64,000 nucleotides of DNA from Candidatus Rifleibacteriota bacterium. Lineage in GTDB: Bacteria > Muiribacteriota > Ozemobacteria > Ozemobacterales > Ozemobacteraceae. This document shows positions 63,675-64,000 of the stretch, one piece after another. The stretch lies in the NCBI GenBank assembly GCA_015233565.1, contig JADFXM010000031.1, positions 23,786-87,785 of the forward strand. The letters run 5' to 3'. Below the pieces are notes generated by a model. That model did no database searches. It was not told the DNA's origin and saw only the letters and a list, made by a program, of their open reading frames with translations. The number at the start of each line of letters is the position of its first letter. Positions within the stretch are counted from its first letter, which is position 1. Position numbers and translations under genes: made by a program.

Positions 63675-64000
63675 CAGAAGTAATATATCATTTTTATTTG
63701 AGAAAAAATCTCTATTTTTCTATGAGCTGTATTAATAGTTGATGGTTTTGCACTCACCAAATGTATCTTTGGTGCAGGACAAATCCAAACTTGATTTAAG
63801 GAGCAATTAAGCTCTGAGAAAGGCTATTGCTGAATAAGCCAAGCTGAAAGATACTTTCGGAAAAACCATAATTTCAGAATTCCTGGTATCGATAGTTTGC
63901 GTTTTCTCGGAAAAGGGCTTCAAAAGGTAGTTTTCTGATTTTGGAATGCTTTTCGGTTGGATTTTATCCTGAGACCAACTTACATAAAACTAAATCAGAA
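63675..64000. other. Intergenic region at the window end, with a diverged repeat
   Basis: No gene is supported in these 326 bases. TTCAGAATTCCTG (63873-63885) and GAGACCAA (63971-63978) repeat the arrangement of 55836-55942. CACCAAA and TTTGGTG form a small hairpin near 63755-63775. Confidence 0.45.

Overview
The window looks like a stretch of chromosome from a double-membraned, fairly AT-rich bacterium. Signs of an outer membrane are a TolC-type channel, an RlpA-like protein, two lipoproteins with clear lipoboxes and a secretin N-domain protein. The mix of very large hybrid histidine kinases, an FHA-GAF-diguanylate cyclase, a CHASE2 adenylate cyclase, Hfq, sigma-54 promoters, a maltose-1-phosphate glycogen pathway and B12-type radical SAM proteins suggests a poorly characterised deep-branching phylum; something like Candidatus Riflebacteria would fit, but that is a guess. 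I saw no rRNA, tRNA, CRISPR array, phage or insertion sequence with a transposase.

Layout. 1-5.0 kb: the end of an HDOD signalling gene (open at the window edge), a left-handed beta-helix transferase, and a YgfK-type flavin/iron-sulfur oxidoreductase. 5.1-7.7 kb: small secreted proteins, including one with eight hexapeptide repeats and one lysine-rich protein with its own promoter and terminator. 7.8-12.7 kb: a DUF1015 protein, then GlgM-like and GlgE, which together make alpha-glucan through maltose 1-phosphate. 12.9-22.9 kb: an accessory biosynthetic locus with four B12-type radical SAM proteins in two divergent pairs, two acyltransferase-like proteins and a GH3-type adenylating amide synthetase. 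Its product is unknown.

23.7-35.2 kb is an envelope and sensing region: a six-repeat Ig-like lipoprotein, a TolC-like channel, a PhnD-like binding protein beside a hybrid kinase, a 29-codon small ORF and a collagen-like lipoprotein followed by four hairpins. 35.4-35.9 kb holds two tandem inverted-repeat elements. 36.8-43 kb: a flavin reductase, an ECF sigma/anti-sigma pair with an unusual repeat-bearing anti-sigma factor, and a DUF2325 plus FHA-GAF-GGDEF pair.

43.1-55.5 kb: a TPR lipoprotein-like secreted protein, hfq, a candidate sigma-54-dependent small RNA just downstream of hfq, a polysaccharide deacetylase, a cysteine-hydrolase-like envelope protein, a glycosyltransferase with a second sigma-54-type promoter, an RlpA-like protein and a charged secreted protein. 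56.2-63.7 kb is a signalling block on the minus strand: hybrid kinase, RsbW-like kinase and TPR protein in overlapping order, with a CHASE2 adenylate cyclase upstream.

The two observations I rate highest are the candidate small RNA next to hfq (46.8 kb) and the radical SAM/GH3 locus (12.9-22.9 kb).
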